From Gemmiger sp. An120 (GTDB lineage: Bacteria; Bacillota; Clostridia; Oscillospirales; Ruminococcaceae): a stretch of 64,000 nt of DNA. Positions 1-8,373 of this stretch are shown here, in pieces. The notes below the pieces were generated by a model. The model did no database searches. It worked only from the letters and a program-made list of their open reading frames with translations, and was not told where the DNA came from. Every line of letters begins with the position of its first letter. Position 1 is the stretch's first letter. The DNA lies in contig NZ_NFLN01000011.1 in NCBI RefSeq assembly GCF_002160955.1, forward strand, positions 42,084 through 106,083, given 5' to 3'. The position numbers were made by a program, and so were the translations under genes.

Positions 1-41
1 GCCAGCGCATTGCCGGTGCCCAGAACGATCAGGTTTTCCAT
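1..41 (-). CDS. Partial CDS, possible MBL-fold metallo-hydrolase N-terminus
   Basis: Only the first 13 codons lie in the window. Read on the minus strand from an ATG at 41, they give a short beta-strand followed by L-G-T-G-N-A-L. That opening is typical of RNase Z-like metallo-beta-lactamase-fold hydrolases. A purine-rich stretch (positions 50-64) lies upstream as a possible ribosome binding site. The family call rests on a very short peptide and is tentative. Confidence 0.4.
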   Translation of the reverse strand, partial: MENLIVLGTGNAL

Positions 42-223
42 TATTCCATCCCTTTCCTTCCGCCTTGTATGCCGCGGCTTACAAGGCCCGGCAACAACAG
101 TATAGGCCCGGAGAACAGCTGGTGTCAATCAACAGGGGTGGCCGGATTGTACTTTGCGGCGAATTGCCGTATACTAATGAAAAACTCTTTTGCAAAGGCC
201 GCAGAACCGGGAGGAGGATACCG

Positions 224-904
224 ATGTCTCAGCTTGCCGGCGGCAATGCTCCCGCCTATGATTTTTCCTGTATTGAACCGCTGGCCGACAGCCCGCTGCA
301 GGGCGGGCATATCGCGGTGCTGGGCTCCTCGGTGGCCCGGGGCGAGGCCTCGGAGGGCTGGGCCGTGGGGGAGTATCTGGCCGCCCGCCTGGGCACACAG
401 CTGACCAAAGAAGCGGTCAGCGGCACTACGCTGGCGGACACCGGGCCGCAAAGCTATGTCCGGCGCCTGTACCGGCTGGACCCGAATACCCGGTATGATC
501 TGTTTCTGTGCCAGCTGTCCACCAACGATGCCACGCTGCATCTGCCGCAGGGCGTGGTGGCGTCGGGGCGGGATCCGGCGCAGTTTGACCGTGCCACCAC
601 GCTGGGGGCGCTGGAGACGATTCTGGAATATGCCCTGCGCACCTGGCGCTGCCCGGTGGCGGTGTTTACCGGCAGCCGGTACGACAGCAAGGACTATGCC
701 GCCCTGGTGGCTTGTCTGCCCGCGCTGCGGCAAAAGTGGGGGATCGGTGTGCTGGATCTGTGGAACAGTGAACCGTTCAACGGGATTCCGGATGCCTCCC
801 GCCGGCTGTACATGCGGGACCCGATCCACCCCACCAAAGCCGGATACCGGGACTGGTGGGGCCCGGAACTGGAACGGCAACTGTTGGCATTTTTGAAGCA
901 GTAA
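224..904 (+). CDS. SGNH/GDSL-type hydrolase
   Basis: The 226-residue protein has the SGNH hydrolase blocks in order: a nucleophile-type block L-G-S-S-V-A-R-G near residue 35, an S-T-N-D block near residue 98 that supplies the oxyanion Asn, and D-P-I-H-P-T near residue 199 with the catalytic Asp and His. The fold suggests an esterase or acyl hydrolase; the substrate cannot be told. The ATG at 224 was chosen because GAGGAGG lies 7 bases upstream, whereas the longer frame starting at 65 has no such site. No signal peptide or membrane segment is visible, so the protein is probably cytoplasmic. It appears monocistronic, with a hairpin terminator directly downstream. Confidence 0.8.
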   Translation: MSQLAGGNAPAYDFSCIEPLADSPLQGGHIAVLGSSVARGEASEGWAVGEYLAARLGTQLTKEAVSGTTLADTGPQSYVRRLYRLDPNTRYDLFLCQLSTNDATLHLPQGVVASGRDPAQFDRATTLGALETILEYALRTWRCPVAVFTGSRYDSKDYAALVACLPALRQKWGIGVLDLWNSEPFNGIPDASRRLYMRDPIHPTKAGYRDWWGPELERQLLAFLKQ

Positions 905-907
905 ACA

Positions 908-938
908 AAAAAGGAAGGCCGTACGGTCTTCCTTTTTT
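908..938. terminator. Bidirectional hairpin terminator
   Basis: A stem GGAAG-CCGTACGG-CTTCC is flanked by A-rich sequence on the left and T6 on the right. It can end the SGNH gene on the plus strand and the LysR gene on the minus strand. Confidence 0.75.
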
Positions 939-986
939 CATGTGTTCAGCAAACCATCGTATGGTTTTCCCCGGCCCTATTTTTTA

Positions 987-1880
987 TCACGGATGGGGGC
1001 TTACCGCCTGTTGCAGCAATCCGATAAAGGTGCGCATCTGCGGGGTGACCCATTTATTTTTATGATAGACAAGCTGGCTCCACATCTGTACCTTGGGGCA
1101 ATCCACGTCCAGGCAGACCAGGCTGCCCGCCTCCAGACGGGACTGTACCACATACCGGGGCAGGAAAGACACCCCGCCCCGGCGGCAGAGCAGCTCGGCA
1201 ATCACATCGGTGTTGCCGGTTTCCAGAAAGGGATGGATTGCCAGCCCGCGGGCGGCCAGAATCTGCTCCAGGTCATACCGGTAGCTGACCCCTTTTTCGG
1301 TAAGCAGAAAGGGCTCGGCAAGTACCCGTTTGAGGGGGATTCGCCGCCGCCCGGCCAGCGGATGGTCTGCCGGGGCGGCAAACACGATGGGCTCGGGCCG
1401 TTCCAGTACCTTGATCCATTCGGGGAAATCGGTCTTTTTGTCCAGAAAGAAGAGCAGGTCCACGTCATTCTGGCGCACCATGTCAAACAGATCCGCAATC
1501 CGCCCGGTATGCACACTGGTCTCCACCAGCGGGCACAGCCGGTGAAATTCCGGCAGCAGAGGAACCAGCGTGCTCATGAACAGGGACTCCGCCGTGCCGA
1601 TCCGCAGGCTGCCCGCTGCCCGGCCCTGGTCCTGCAAAAAATTCTCCGCTTTCCGGGCTGCTTCCACCAGTTCCATGGCGCGGGGCACAAACTGCGCCCC
1701 GTGCTCGGTGAGCTTGGTGCGCCGCCCGATCCGCTCGAACAGCTGGGTGCCCAGTTCCTGTTCCAGCTGCTTGATCTGTACCGTGACCGCCGCCTGGGAA
1801 TAGCCCAGCTGCTGCGCGGCCCGGGAAAAACTTTGCAGCTCCGCCACCCGCAGAAAGGTGACCGCCGTGCGAACCTCCAT
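987..1880 (-). CDS. LysR-family transcriptional regulator
   Basis: The 297-residue protein has an N-terminal winged helix-turn-helix (residues about 5-64, with the typical F-x-x-V-A-E-x-x-S-F-S-R-A-A-x-x-L motif) and a C-terminal periplasmic-binding-like effector domain (about 90-290). The ATG at 1880 was preferred to upstream in-frame starts because GAGG lies about 6 bases before it. The gene is divergent from the AGCS symporter at 2008, and the short shared intergenic region suggests that it controls that transporter and itself. The effector is unknown; an amino acid would fit the neighbour. Confidence 0.88.
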   Translation of the reverse strand: MEVRTAVTFLRVAELQSFSRAAQQLGYSQAAVTVQIKQLEQELGTQLFERIGRRTKLTEHGAQFVPRAMELVEAARKAENFLQDQGRAAGSLRIGTAESLFMSTLVPLLPEFHRLCPLVETSVHTGRIADLFDMVRQNDVDLLFFLDKKTDFPEWIKVLERPEPIVFAAPADHPLAGRRRIPLKRVLAEPFLLTEKGVSYRYDLEQILAARGLAIHPFLETGNTDVIAELLCRRGGVSFLPRYVVQSRLEAGSLVCLDVDCPKVQMWSQLVYHKNKWVTPQMRTFIGLLQQAVSPHP

Positions 1881-2007
1881 ACCCTGCCTCTTTTCCATTA
1901 AAAAAAGTAAATGAATCAATAAAAAGCTTTCGTTTTACAAAACAATAATTCAATGGTACACTGTTTCAAAGTGAAATGCAACAACCAAAATGGGAGGACG
2001 CGGGACG
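1881..2007. promoter_or_regulatory. Divergent LysR/symporter control region
   Basis: This 127-base AT-rich gap separates the two divergent genes. A small interrupted dyad, CACT-N7-AGTG at 1959-1973, could be part of a LysR site, but LysR boxes are loosely defined and the match is weak. GGGAGG at 1991-1996 is the likely ribosome binding site of the symporter. Confidence 0.35.
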
Positions 2008-3402
2008 ATGGCGCTGTTCAGGGCAATTTACAATCTGCTGTGGGGGGATCTGGTGCAGATCCCGCTGCCGGGGGGCAGCAGCCTGGTGCTGAGCCTGCTG
2101 GTGCTGATCCTGATCCCCGCGGGGCTCTACTTTACGGTGCGTACCCGTTTTCTGCCGTTCCGGCTTTTCCCTGAAATGGTGCGGGTCACCCGGGACAAGG
2201 GCAGCGACCAGGAACGGCAGGGCATCTCCGGCCTGCAGGCGCTGATCGTATCCACGGCCTGCCGGGTGGGCATGGGCAACCTGGTGGGTGTGGTGGCGGC
2301 CATCTCCGCCGGCGGCGCGGGGGCGGTGTTCTGGATGTGGCTCATCGCGCTGGTGGGCTCCTCCACCGCCTTTGTCGAGGCGACCCTGGCCCAGATCTAT
2401 AAGGAAAAAGATCCCCTGTACGGCGGCTGGCGGGGCGGCCCTGCCTACTACCTGCACCGGCTGTTTGCCGGCAGGAAAAAGCGGCGTTACTCTCTGTTTG
2501 CGGTGCTGTTTGCCATATCCGGCCTTGTGTGCTGGTGCGGTATCAGCCAGGTGATCGGCAACTCCATCTCTTCCTCTTTTGAGAATGCGTTCCATATTCC
2601 GCCGCTCTGGTCCACCATTGCGCTGGTGGCGGTGGCCGCGGTGGTGGTGCTGCGCAAAAACGCCACCGTGCGGGTGCTGGACATTGTGGTGCCGGTGATG
2701 GCGGCTTGTTACTTCTTTCTGACCCTTGTGCTGATTATAATGAACGCCAGCCAGCTGCCCGGTGTGTTTGCCCGCATCTTCTCCGAAGCCTTCGGACTGC
2801 GGCAGGCGGTGGGCGGCGGCCTGGGCGCGGTGATCATGAACGGCGCCAAGCGGGGGCTGTTCTCCAACGAGGCGGGTTCCGGCTCGGCCCCCTGCGCCGC
2901 GGCGGCCGCCGATGTGAGCCACCCGGCCAAGGCAGGTCTGCTGCAGGCGCTGGGTGTATTCATCGACACGGTGGTGATCTGCAGCTGCTCGGCTATGATC
3001 ATGCTGCTCACCCCCGAAAGCCTGACCGCCGGGTTGGAGGGCATGGACCTGCTGCAGGAGGCCATGCGCTACCACCTGGGGGAATTCGGCGTGGTATTCA
3101 TTGCGGTGATCCTGTGGTTGTTCAGCTTCTCCACCTTTCTGGGGGTGCTGTTCTATGCCCGCTCCAACGTGGCCTACCTGTTCGGGGACAACTGGCTGTC
3201 CCAGACGCTGTACAAGCTGGTGGCGCTGGCGATGCTGTTCATCGGCGGGCTGGCGGCCTACCAGTTCGTGTGGGATCTGGGGGATGTGGGCATCGGTCTG
3301 ATGACCATCTTCAACATGATCGCCCTGATCCCGCTGGCGCCCCAGGCGCTGGCATCCCTGCGGGATTACGAGCAGAACCACCTGTACAAAACCAAGGAAT
3401 AA
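2008..3402 (+). CDS. AGCS-family sodium:alanine/glycine symporter
   Basis: The 464-residue protein has about ten hydrophobic segments and the AGCS family signature near residues 83-94 (A-C-R-V-G-M-G-N-L-V-G), plus the conserved N-E-A-G-S-G-S-A-P segment near residue 285. Members of this family import small neutral amino acids such as alanine or glycine with sodium. The ATG at 2008 was chosen over the one at 1990 because the ribosome binding site GGGAGG lies between them. A LysR gene is divergently transcribed and probably regulates it. A hairpin terminator follows. Confidence 0.9.
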   Translation: MALFRAIYNLLWGDLVQIPLPGGSSLVLSLLVLILIPAGLYFTVRTRFLPFRLFPEMVRVTRDKGSDQERQGISGLQALIVSTACRVGMGNLVGVVAAISAGGAGAVFWMWLIALVGSSTAFVEATLAQIYKEKDPLYGGWRGGPAYYLHRLFAGRKKRRYSLFAVLFAISGLVCWCGISQVIGNSISSSFENAFHIPPLWSTIALVAVAAVVVLRKNATVRVLDIVVPVMAACYFFLTLVLIIMNASQLPGVFARIFSEAFGLRQAVGGGLGAVIMNGAKRGLFSNEAGSGSAPCAAAAADVSHPAKAGLLQALGVFIDTVVICSCSAMIMLLTPESLTAGLEGMDLLQEAMRYHLGEFGVVFIAVILWLFSFSTFLGVLFYARSNVAYLFGDNWLSQTLYKLVALAMLFIGGLAAYQFVWDLGDVGIGLMTIFNMIALIPLAPQALASLRDYEQNHLYKTKE

Positions 3403-3428
3403 CCTCCGCCGGGGCCCGCCCGTTCTGC

Positions 3429-3449
3429 ACGGGGCAGCCCCGTTTTTTT
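3429..3449 (+). terminator. Intrinsic terminator after the symporter gene
   Basis: A short GC stem, ACGGG with CCCGT around GCAGC, is followed by T7. Confidence 0.65.
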
Positions 3450-3556
3450 GTGCCGTTTGGCAACCGTTGCCGCCGCAACCGACGGGCCGGAAAAGAGCCC
3501 GTATAATGGCCTCAGCACCCGACAGGCGCAGCGGGCATTGCCGACGGCTTTTTTCA

Positions 3557-3585
3557 TTGACGGCCGCACGCCGGCGGGGTATACT
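3557..3585 (+). promoter_or_regulatory. Sigma-A type promoter of the flavodiiron gene
   Basis: TTGACG at 3557-3562 and TATACT at 3580-3585 are separated by exactly 17 bases. The start codon is about 70 bases downstream. Confidence 0.7.
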
Positions 3586-3655
3586 CAAAGCAGAAAGGGC
3601 CGTTGGCCCGCAAGCCCGGACGCCCCCAAAAGCGGCCAGAAAAAGGAGAATGACC

Positions 3656-6439
3656 ATGGAACTTTTGCAGCTCAAGCCCGGTTTTTACTTTACCGGCGCG
3701 CTGGACCCGGATCTGCGGGTCTTTGACGTGATCATGTACACCGAGTTCGGCACCACCTACAACTCCTATGTGCTCAAAACGGCGAACCACACCGTGCTGT
3801 TCGAGACCGCCAAGGTCAAGTGTCTGGACAGCTGGCTGGAAAAGGTACAGGCCATCACCCCCCTTGAGCAGGTGGACTATCTGGTGGTCAGCCACACCGA
3901 GCCGGACCACAGCGGCAGCGTGGAAAAGCTGCTGGAACTGAACCCCCGCATCAAGATCGTGGCCACCGGCTGCGCCATCAACTTTTTAAAAGAGATCGTC
4001 AACCGGGATTTCTACTCCATCGCCATCCGGGACGGCCAGACCCTGACCCTGGACGACAAGACCCTGGAGTTCATGGTGGTGCCCAACCTGCACTGGCCCG
4101 ACACCATGTACACCTATATCCGGGAGGACAAGGTGCTGGTGACCTGTGACTCCTTCGGCTCCCACTATGCCTGCCCGGACATCCTGGCCAGCAAGGTCAC
4201 CGACCGGGACGGCTATCTGCGGGCCACCAAATACTACTTTGACTGCATCATCGGGCCCTTCAAGTCCTTCATGCTGGACGCGCTGCGCCGGGTGCGCACC
4301 CTGGATGTGGCGATGATCTGCCCCGGCCACGGTCCGGTGCTGGATACCGGCATCGACTGGATGCTGGACACCTATGAGGAATGGTCCACCGTGATCAATC
4401 CCAACCCCCGGCCCACCGTGATCATCCCGTACGTGAGTGCCTACGGCTACACCGGCCGCCTGGCCGAAGCTATTGCCGAGGGCATCCGCAGCGCCGGGGA
4501 GATCGACGTGCGCAGCTACGACATGGTCACCGCCGACGCCGGAAAGGTAGCCGAGGAACTGCTCTATGCGGACGGCTTCCTGCTGGGCACCCCCACCATC
4601 GTGGGCGAGGCGCTGAAACCCATCTGGGACCTGACCACCGGCATGTTCGCCGCCACCCACGGCGGCAAGCTGGCCAGTGCTTTCGGCAGCTACGGCTGGA
4701 GCGGCGAGGGCGTGCCCCATATCATGGAACGTCTGGGCCAGCTGAAGCTGCGTCTGGTGGACCCGCTGCGTGTGCGGTTCAAGCCCAACGAGGACCAGCT
4801 GGCGGAAGCCCGGGAATACGGCGCGGCCTTTGGCCGGGCCCTGCTGGCGGACCTGCGCCCGGTTCAGCGTGCCCCCAAGGAAAAGGTGCGCTGCACCATC
4901 TGCGGCGCGGTGTTTGACAAAGGGGTGGAGATCTGCCCGGTCTGCAAGATGGACGCCAGCCACTTTGTGCCTGCCACCGAGGCTGCTCCGGAACCCAAGG
5001 CGCCCGAGCAGGTGCGCTGCACCGTCTGCGGGGCCATCTTTGACGGCGACAAGCCCCGCTGCCCGGTGTGCGGCGTAGGCCCCAACTACTACGAGCCGGT
5101 AAAGCCGGTGGAAAAGCCTGCCGCTTCCTCCGGCGGCCCCCGCAAGCTGGTCAAGTGCCTGGTCTGCGGCGAGATCTTTGACTCTTCGCTGGATACCTGC
5201 CCGGTGTGCGGCGTGGGCCGGGACAAGTTCGTGGAGGTGGAGCAGGAGACCGTCTCCTACCGGCACGACAGCCAGAACACCTATGTGATCCTGGGCAACG
5301 GCTGCGCCGGCGTGAACGCCGCCGAGGCCATCCGGGAACGGGACACCACCGGTAAGATTATCCTGATCTCCAACGAGGGGCCCGCCTACCAGCGGCCCAT
5401 GCTGACCAAGGCCATGTTCTCCGGGCTGGACGAGGACCAGATGGCCCTGCATCCCCAGGGCTGGTACGACAGCCGGAACATCACCCAGATGCTGCACCGG
5501 CAGGTGGAGCGCGTGGATGCCGGGAACCGCACCGTGGTGCTGGACGGCGGCGAAACGGTGGGCTATACCAAGCTGATCTTTGCACTGGGCAGCGAGTGCT
5601 TTGTGCCGCCCATCCCCGGCCATGAGCGGGAGGGCGTGATCGCCATCCGCCGCCTGGACGATGTGCGCCGGGTGCAGGCCATCTCTCCGCTGAAACAGGC
5701 GGTGGTGATCGGCGGCGGCGTGCTGGGCCTGGAGGCTGCCTCCGAGCTGCGCCGCAATGGCTGCGAGGTCACGGTGCTGGAACTGGCCCCCACCCTGATG
5801 GGCCGTCAGCTGGATGACGCCTCCGCCAAGCTGTTGCTGGCCAAGTGCGCCGACTTTGGCGTGCGGGTGGAACTGGGCGTGCAGATCACCGCCCTGGAGG
5901 GCGATACCCGGGTCACCGGCGTGCGGCTGGGCAGCGGGGAAGTGATCCCGGCCCAGCTGGTGGTGGTGTCCTGCGGCGTGCGGGCCAACACCGCCATTGC
6001 CCAGGCCGCCGGTGTGACAGTGGACCGTGCCATCGTGGTGAACGAGGGCATGGAGACCAACCTGCCCGGCGTGTTTGCCTGCGGTGACTGCGCCCAGCTG
6101 AACGGCATCAACTACGCGCTGTGGCCCGAAGCTCAGGCCCAGGGCAAGGTGGCGGGCGCCCGTGCGGCGGGCGACGCGGTCACCTACACCGCCGAGCAGC
6201 CCATCCTGTCCTTCCACGGCATGGGCACCGAGCTGTTCTCCCTGGGCGATCCGGGCAAGCGGCCGGATACCCATTACCGCACCCTGGAACTGCGGGACGA
6301 CGCCCGCGGCCACCTGGCCCGCTACTACTTTGCCGAGGGCAAGCTGTGCGGCGTGAACCTGGTGGGGGATGTGTCCGGCATGGCCGACGCCATCACCGCC
6401 ATGGAGGAACACCGCTCTTTGAAGGACTTCCTGGCCTGA
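3656..6439 (+). CDS. Multidomain flavodiiron protein with rubredoxin-like and NADH:rubredoxin reductase domains
   Basis: This 927-residue protein combines four modules. Residues 1-245 are a metallo-beta-lactamase-like diiron domain with H-T-E-P-D-H. Residues 250-395 are a flavodoxin-like FMN domain. Three short rubredoxin-like knuckles begin near residues 413, 455 and 501, each C-x2-C-x10-C-x2-C. From about residue 540 there is an FAD/NAD(P) oxidoreductase of the NADH:rubredoxin type with two dinucleotide folds. The family reduces oxygen (or NO) to water using NADH and protects strict anaerobes; the fused reductase makes the protein self-sufficient. The spacing in all three knuckles is much shorter than in classical rubredoxin. 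The ATG at 3656 was chosen because AAGGAG lies 7 bases upstream. The protein is cytoplasmic. Confidence 0.93.
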   Translation: MELLQLKPGFYFTGALDPDLRVFDVIMYTEFGTTYNSYVLKTANHTVLFETAKVKCLDSWLEKVQAITPLEQVDYLVVSHTEPDHSGSVEKLLELNPRIKIVATGCAINFLKEIVNRDFYSIAIRDGQTLTLDDKTLEFMVVPNLHWPDTMYTYIREDKVLVTCDSFGSHYACPDILASKVTDRDGYLRATKYYFDCIIGPFKSFMLDALRRVRTLDVAMICPGHGPVLDTGIDWMLDTYEEWSTVINPNPRPTVIIPYVSAYGYTGRLAEAIAEGIRSAGEIDVRSYDMVTADAGKVAEELLYADGFLLGTPTIVGEALKPIWDLTTGMFAATHGGKLASAFGSYGWSGEGVPHIMERLGQLKLRLVDPLRVRFKPNEDQLAEAREYGAAFGRALLADLRPVQRAPKEKVRCTICGAVFDKGVEICPVCKMDASHFVPATEAAPEPKAPEQVRCTVCGAIFDGDKPRCPVCGVGPNYYEPVKPVEKPAASSGGPRKLVKCLVCGEIFDSSLDTCPVCGVGRDKFVEVEQETVSYRHDSQNTYVILGNGCAGVNAAEAIRERDTTGKIILISNEGPAYQRPMLTKAMFSGLDEDQMALHPQGWYDSRNITQMLHRQVERVDAGNRTVVLDGGETVGYTKLIFALGSECFVPPIPGHEREGVIAIRRLDDVRRVQAISPLKQAVVIGGGVLGLEAASELRRNGCEVTVLELAPTLMGRQLDDASAKLLLAKCADFGVRVELGVQITALEGDTRVTGVRLGSGEVIPAQLVVVSCGVRANTAIAQAAGVTVDRAIVVNEGMETNLPGVFACGDCAQLNGINYALWPEAQAQGKVAGARAAGDAVTYTAEQPILSFHGMGTELFSLGDPGKRPDTHYRTLELRDDARGHLARYYFAEGKLCGVNLVGDVSGMADAITAMEEHRSLKDFLA

Positions 6440-6455
6440 TCCTTTCCAAGTAAGC

Positions 6456-6494
6456 AAAAACCGCCCGCGCTCAGCTGAGCGCGGGCGGTTTTTT
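6456..6494. terminator. Strong bidirectional terminator
   Basis: An almost perfect stem, ACCGCCCGCGCTC with its complement around AGCT, has A5 on the left and T6 on the right. It separates the convergent flavodiiron and ABC exporter genes. Confidence 0.9.
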
Positions 6495-6495
6495 G

Positions 6496-8373
6496 TCATT
6501 CGGCGGGCTTGGTGTAATACTGGGCCTGGGCCTGCCACAGCCGGTGGTACAGGCCGGTTGCGTCCGCCACCAGATCGGCGTGGCTGCCGGTCTGCACGAT
6601 GGCCCCCTGGTCAAACACCGCGATGGTGTCGCAGAATTTGCAGCTGGACAGCCGGTGGCTGATATACACAGCGGTGTGATCCCCGGCAATGGCGTCGAAC
6701 TTTTCGTAGATCTCCGCCTCCGCGATCGGGTCCAGGGCGGCGGTGGGCTCGTCCAGAATCAGGAAAGGCGCGTCCTTGTACAGGGCCCGGGCGATGGCCA
6801 CCTTCTGGGCCTCGCCGCCGGACAGGTTCACCCCTTCCTCCATGTCCTTGTACAGCCAGGTGTCCAGCCCCTGGGGCAGTTTGTCCGAGGGCAGCGTCAG
6901 CCCTGCGTCAGCCAGGCAGCGGGCGGCCTTTTCCCGGTCGTAGTCCGTGGCCCCGGCCACGTTCTCGCCCAGCGGCAGGGAGGGCAGCTGGAAGTCCTGG
7001 AACACCACCGAGAACAGGGCGATGTAATCGTCATACCGGTATTTGCGGATGTCGATGCCGTTGAGCAGGATGGTGCCCTCGGTGGGGTCGTACAGGCGGC
7101 AGAGCAGCTTGATAAAGGTGGTCTTGCCGCTGCCGTTGGGGCCCACCACCGCCAGGCGGCTGCCCACCCGGAAGGCCACGTTCACATGCCGCAGCGCCCA
7201 GGCATCGCTGCCCGGATACCGGAAGGACACATCCCGGAACTCCACCTGATACTGCCGGTCAGACCGTTTTTCGGTGGTCAGGCTGCCCTGGTACATGGGG
7301 TTGGGCAGGTCCAGAAGCTCAAAGGTCAGCCGCAGGAACACCCCGTTGGCCCGGATGTAGCTCAGCGTCTGCAGCGCCAGCGAAATGCCGCCGAACAGCT
7401 GGGTGGCGGCCCCCACATACTGGGTCACGGCCCCCACATCGAAGGCTCCGGCCCAGGCTTTCAGGCAGACATACAAGTATACCACCCCGGTAAGCAGCGC
7501 CGAAAGCGCCTGGGACAGCCCCTGCAGCAGCCCCATCCGACCCCGGGACAGCCGGGCGATGGGGGAGCGGGGGGTGAAGCCGTGCTCCCGCATATAGCGG
7601 CGGCAGACGTTTTCCTGTTGGCGGTAGATGCGCAGATCGGCGGCGCGGGGCAGCTCGATCGCCATGAAGCCAAAAAAGCTGAAATACCGGTTGCCCTCCC
7701 GCATGGTGGCGGCCTGCTGGCTCAGCAGCAGGTCGGCCCGACTGCCGCAGGCGCTGGAAAGCAGCACCGTCATTACCATGGCGGCCAGCACCCCCGCCAT
7801 GCACAGCGGGCTGTTCAGCACGGCCAGCGGGCTGTGCGCCGGCACGTTGGTAAAGAACAAAGTCAGGGTAAAGCCTACCCCGGCCAGTACCTGCACCGCC
7901 GCCTGGCAGAACTCGATATAACATTGCACCGCGCGGTGTATACCATAGCCGCTCCAGTTGTCGTTCTGCTTTATCTGGCTGTACAGGTCCTGCACCTCCT
8001 GCCGGTCGCAGTCGGCATAGTCCAGCGCGGCCATCTTGTCCATCAGCAGCTTGTGTTTCTGTACGGTCAGCGCGTTTTCCTCATACTTGGCCCAGCGTTT
8101 CAGCAGCCCGTTGGCCAGTGCCATCACCGCCGTCAGTCCTACCGTCAGCGCCGCCCAGAAGGCCAGCTGTCCCGGGTCCCGTCCGCCGGCCAGCTCCGCG
8201 ATGACCCGGGCGGACAGCCAGATGGTCACATAGGGGGCCAGCGCCTGCCCGGCCGCGCTCAGCGCCGCGGAGACAAAATAGCCCGGCCTGCGGCGCATAC
8301 AGATCCGCCAGGTTCGCCAGTTCAGCCGCCAGGCCTCCCGGTAACTGCAGGCGTTTTCTGCTTTACTCGCCAT
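6496..8373 (-). CDS. ABC exporter, fused membrane and ATPase domains (subunit 2)
   Basis: The 625-residue protein has an N-terminal six-helix ABC exporter membrane domain (about 20-330) and a C-terminal nucleotide-binding domain with Walker A G-P-N-G-S-G-K-T-T near residue 411, signature L-S-G-G-E near 516 and Walker B I-L-D-E-P. It overlaps the end of the preceding exporter gene by 11 bases, with a GGAGGGAGG ribosome binding site before the ATG at 8373. The pair is therefore translated together and probably forms a heterodimer that exports lipids, peptides or drugs. The substrate is not predictable. The neighbouring LytTR/GHKL pair may regulate it. Confidence 0.9.
   Translation of the reverse strand: MASKAENACSYREAWRLNWRTWRICMRRRPGYFVSAALSAAGQALAPYVTIWLSARVIAELAGGRDPGQLAFWAALTVGLTAVMALANGLLKRWAKYEENALTVQKHKLLMDKMAALDYADCDRQEVQDLYSQIKQNDNWSGYGIHRAVQCYIEFCQAAVQVLAGVGFTLTLFFTNVPAHSPLAVLNSPLCMAGVLAAMVMTVLLSSACGSRADLLLSQQAATMREGNRYFSFFGFMAIELPRAADLRIYRQQENVCRRYMREHGFTPRSPIARLSRGRMGLLQGLSQALSALLTGVVYLYVCLKAWAGAFDVGAVTQYVGAATQLFGGISLALQTLSYIRANGVFLRLTFELLDLPNPMYQGSLTTEKRSDRQYQVEFRDVSFRYPGSDAWALRHVNVAFRVGSRLAVVGPNGSGKTTFIKLLCRLYDPTEGTILLNGIDIRKYRYDDYIALFSVVFQDFQLPSLPLGENVAGATDYDREKAARCLADAGLTLPSDKLPQGLDTWLYKDMEEGVNLSGGEAQKVAIARALYKDAPFLILDEPTAALDPIAEAEIYEKFDAIAGDHTAVYISHRLSSCKFCDTIAVFDQGAIVQTGSHADLVADATGLYHRLWQAQAQYYTKPAE

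Noticed and set aside
1966..3675. 569-codon open frame on the minus strand
   Set aside because: It is the antisense shadow of the GC-rich symporter gene; it is rich in His, Gln, Arg and Pro with no family motif, and the sense frame has clear AGCS signatures.
3986..6538. 850-codon open frame on the minus strand
   Set aside because: It is antisense to the flavodiiron fusion; the composition is typical of a shadow frame and no start signal is seen.
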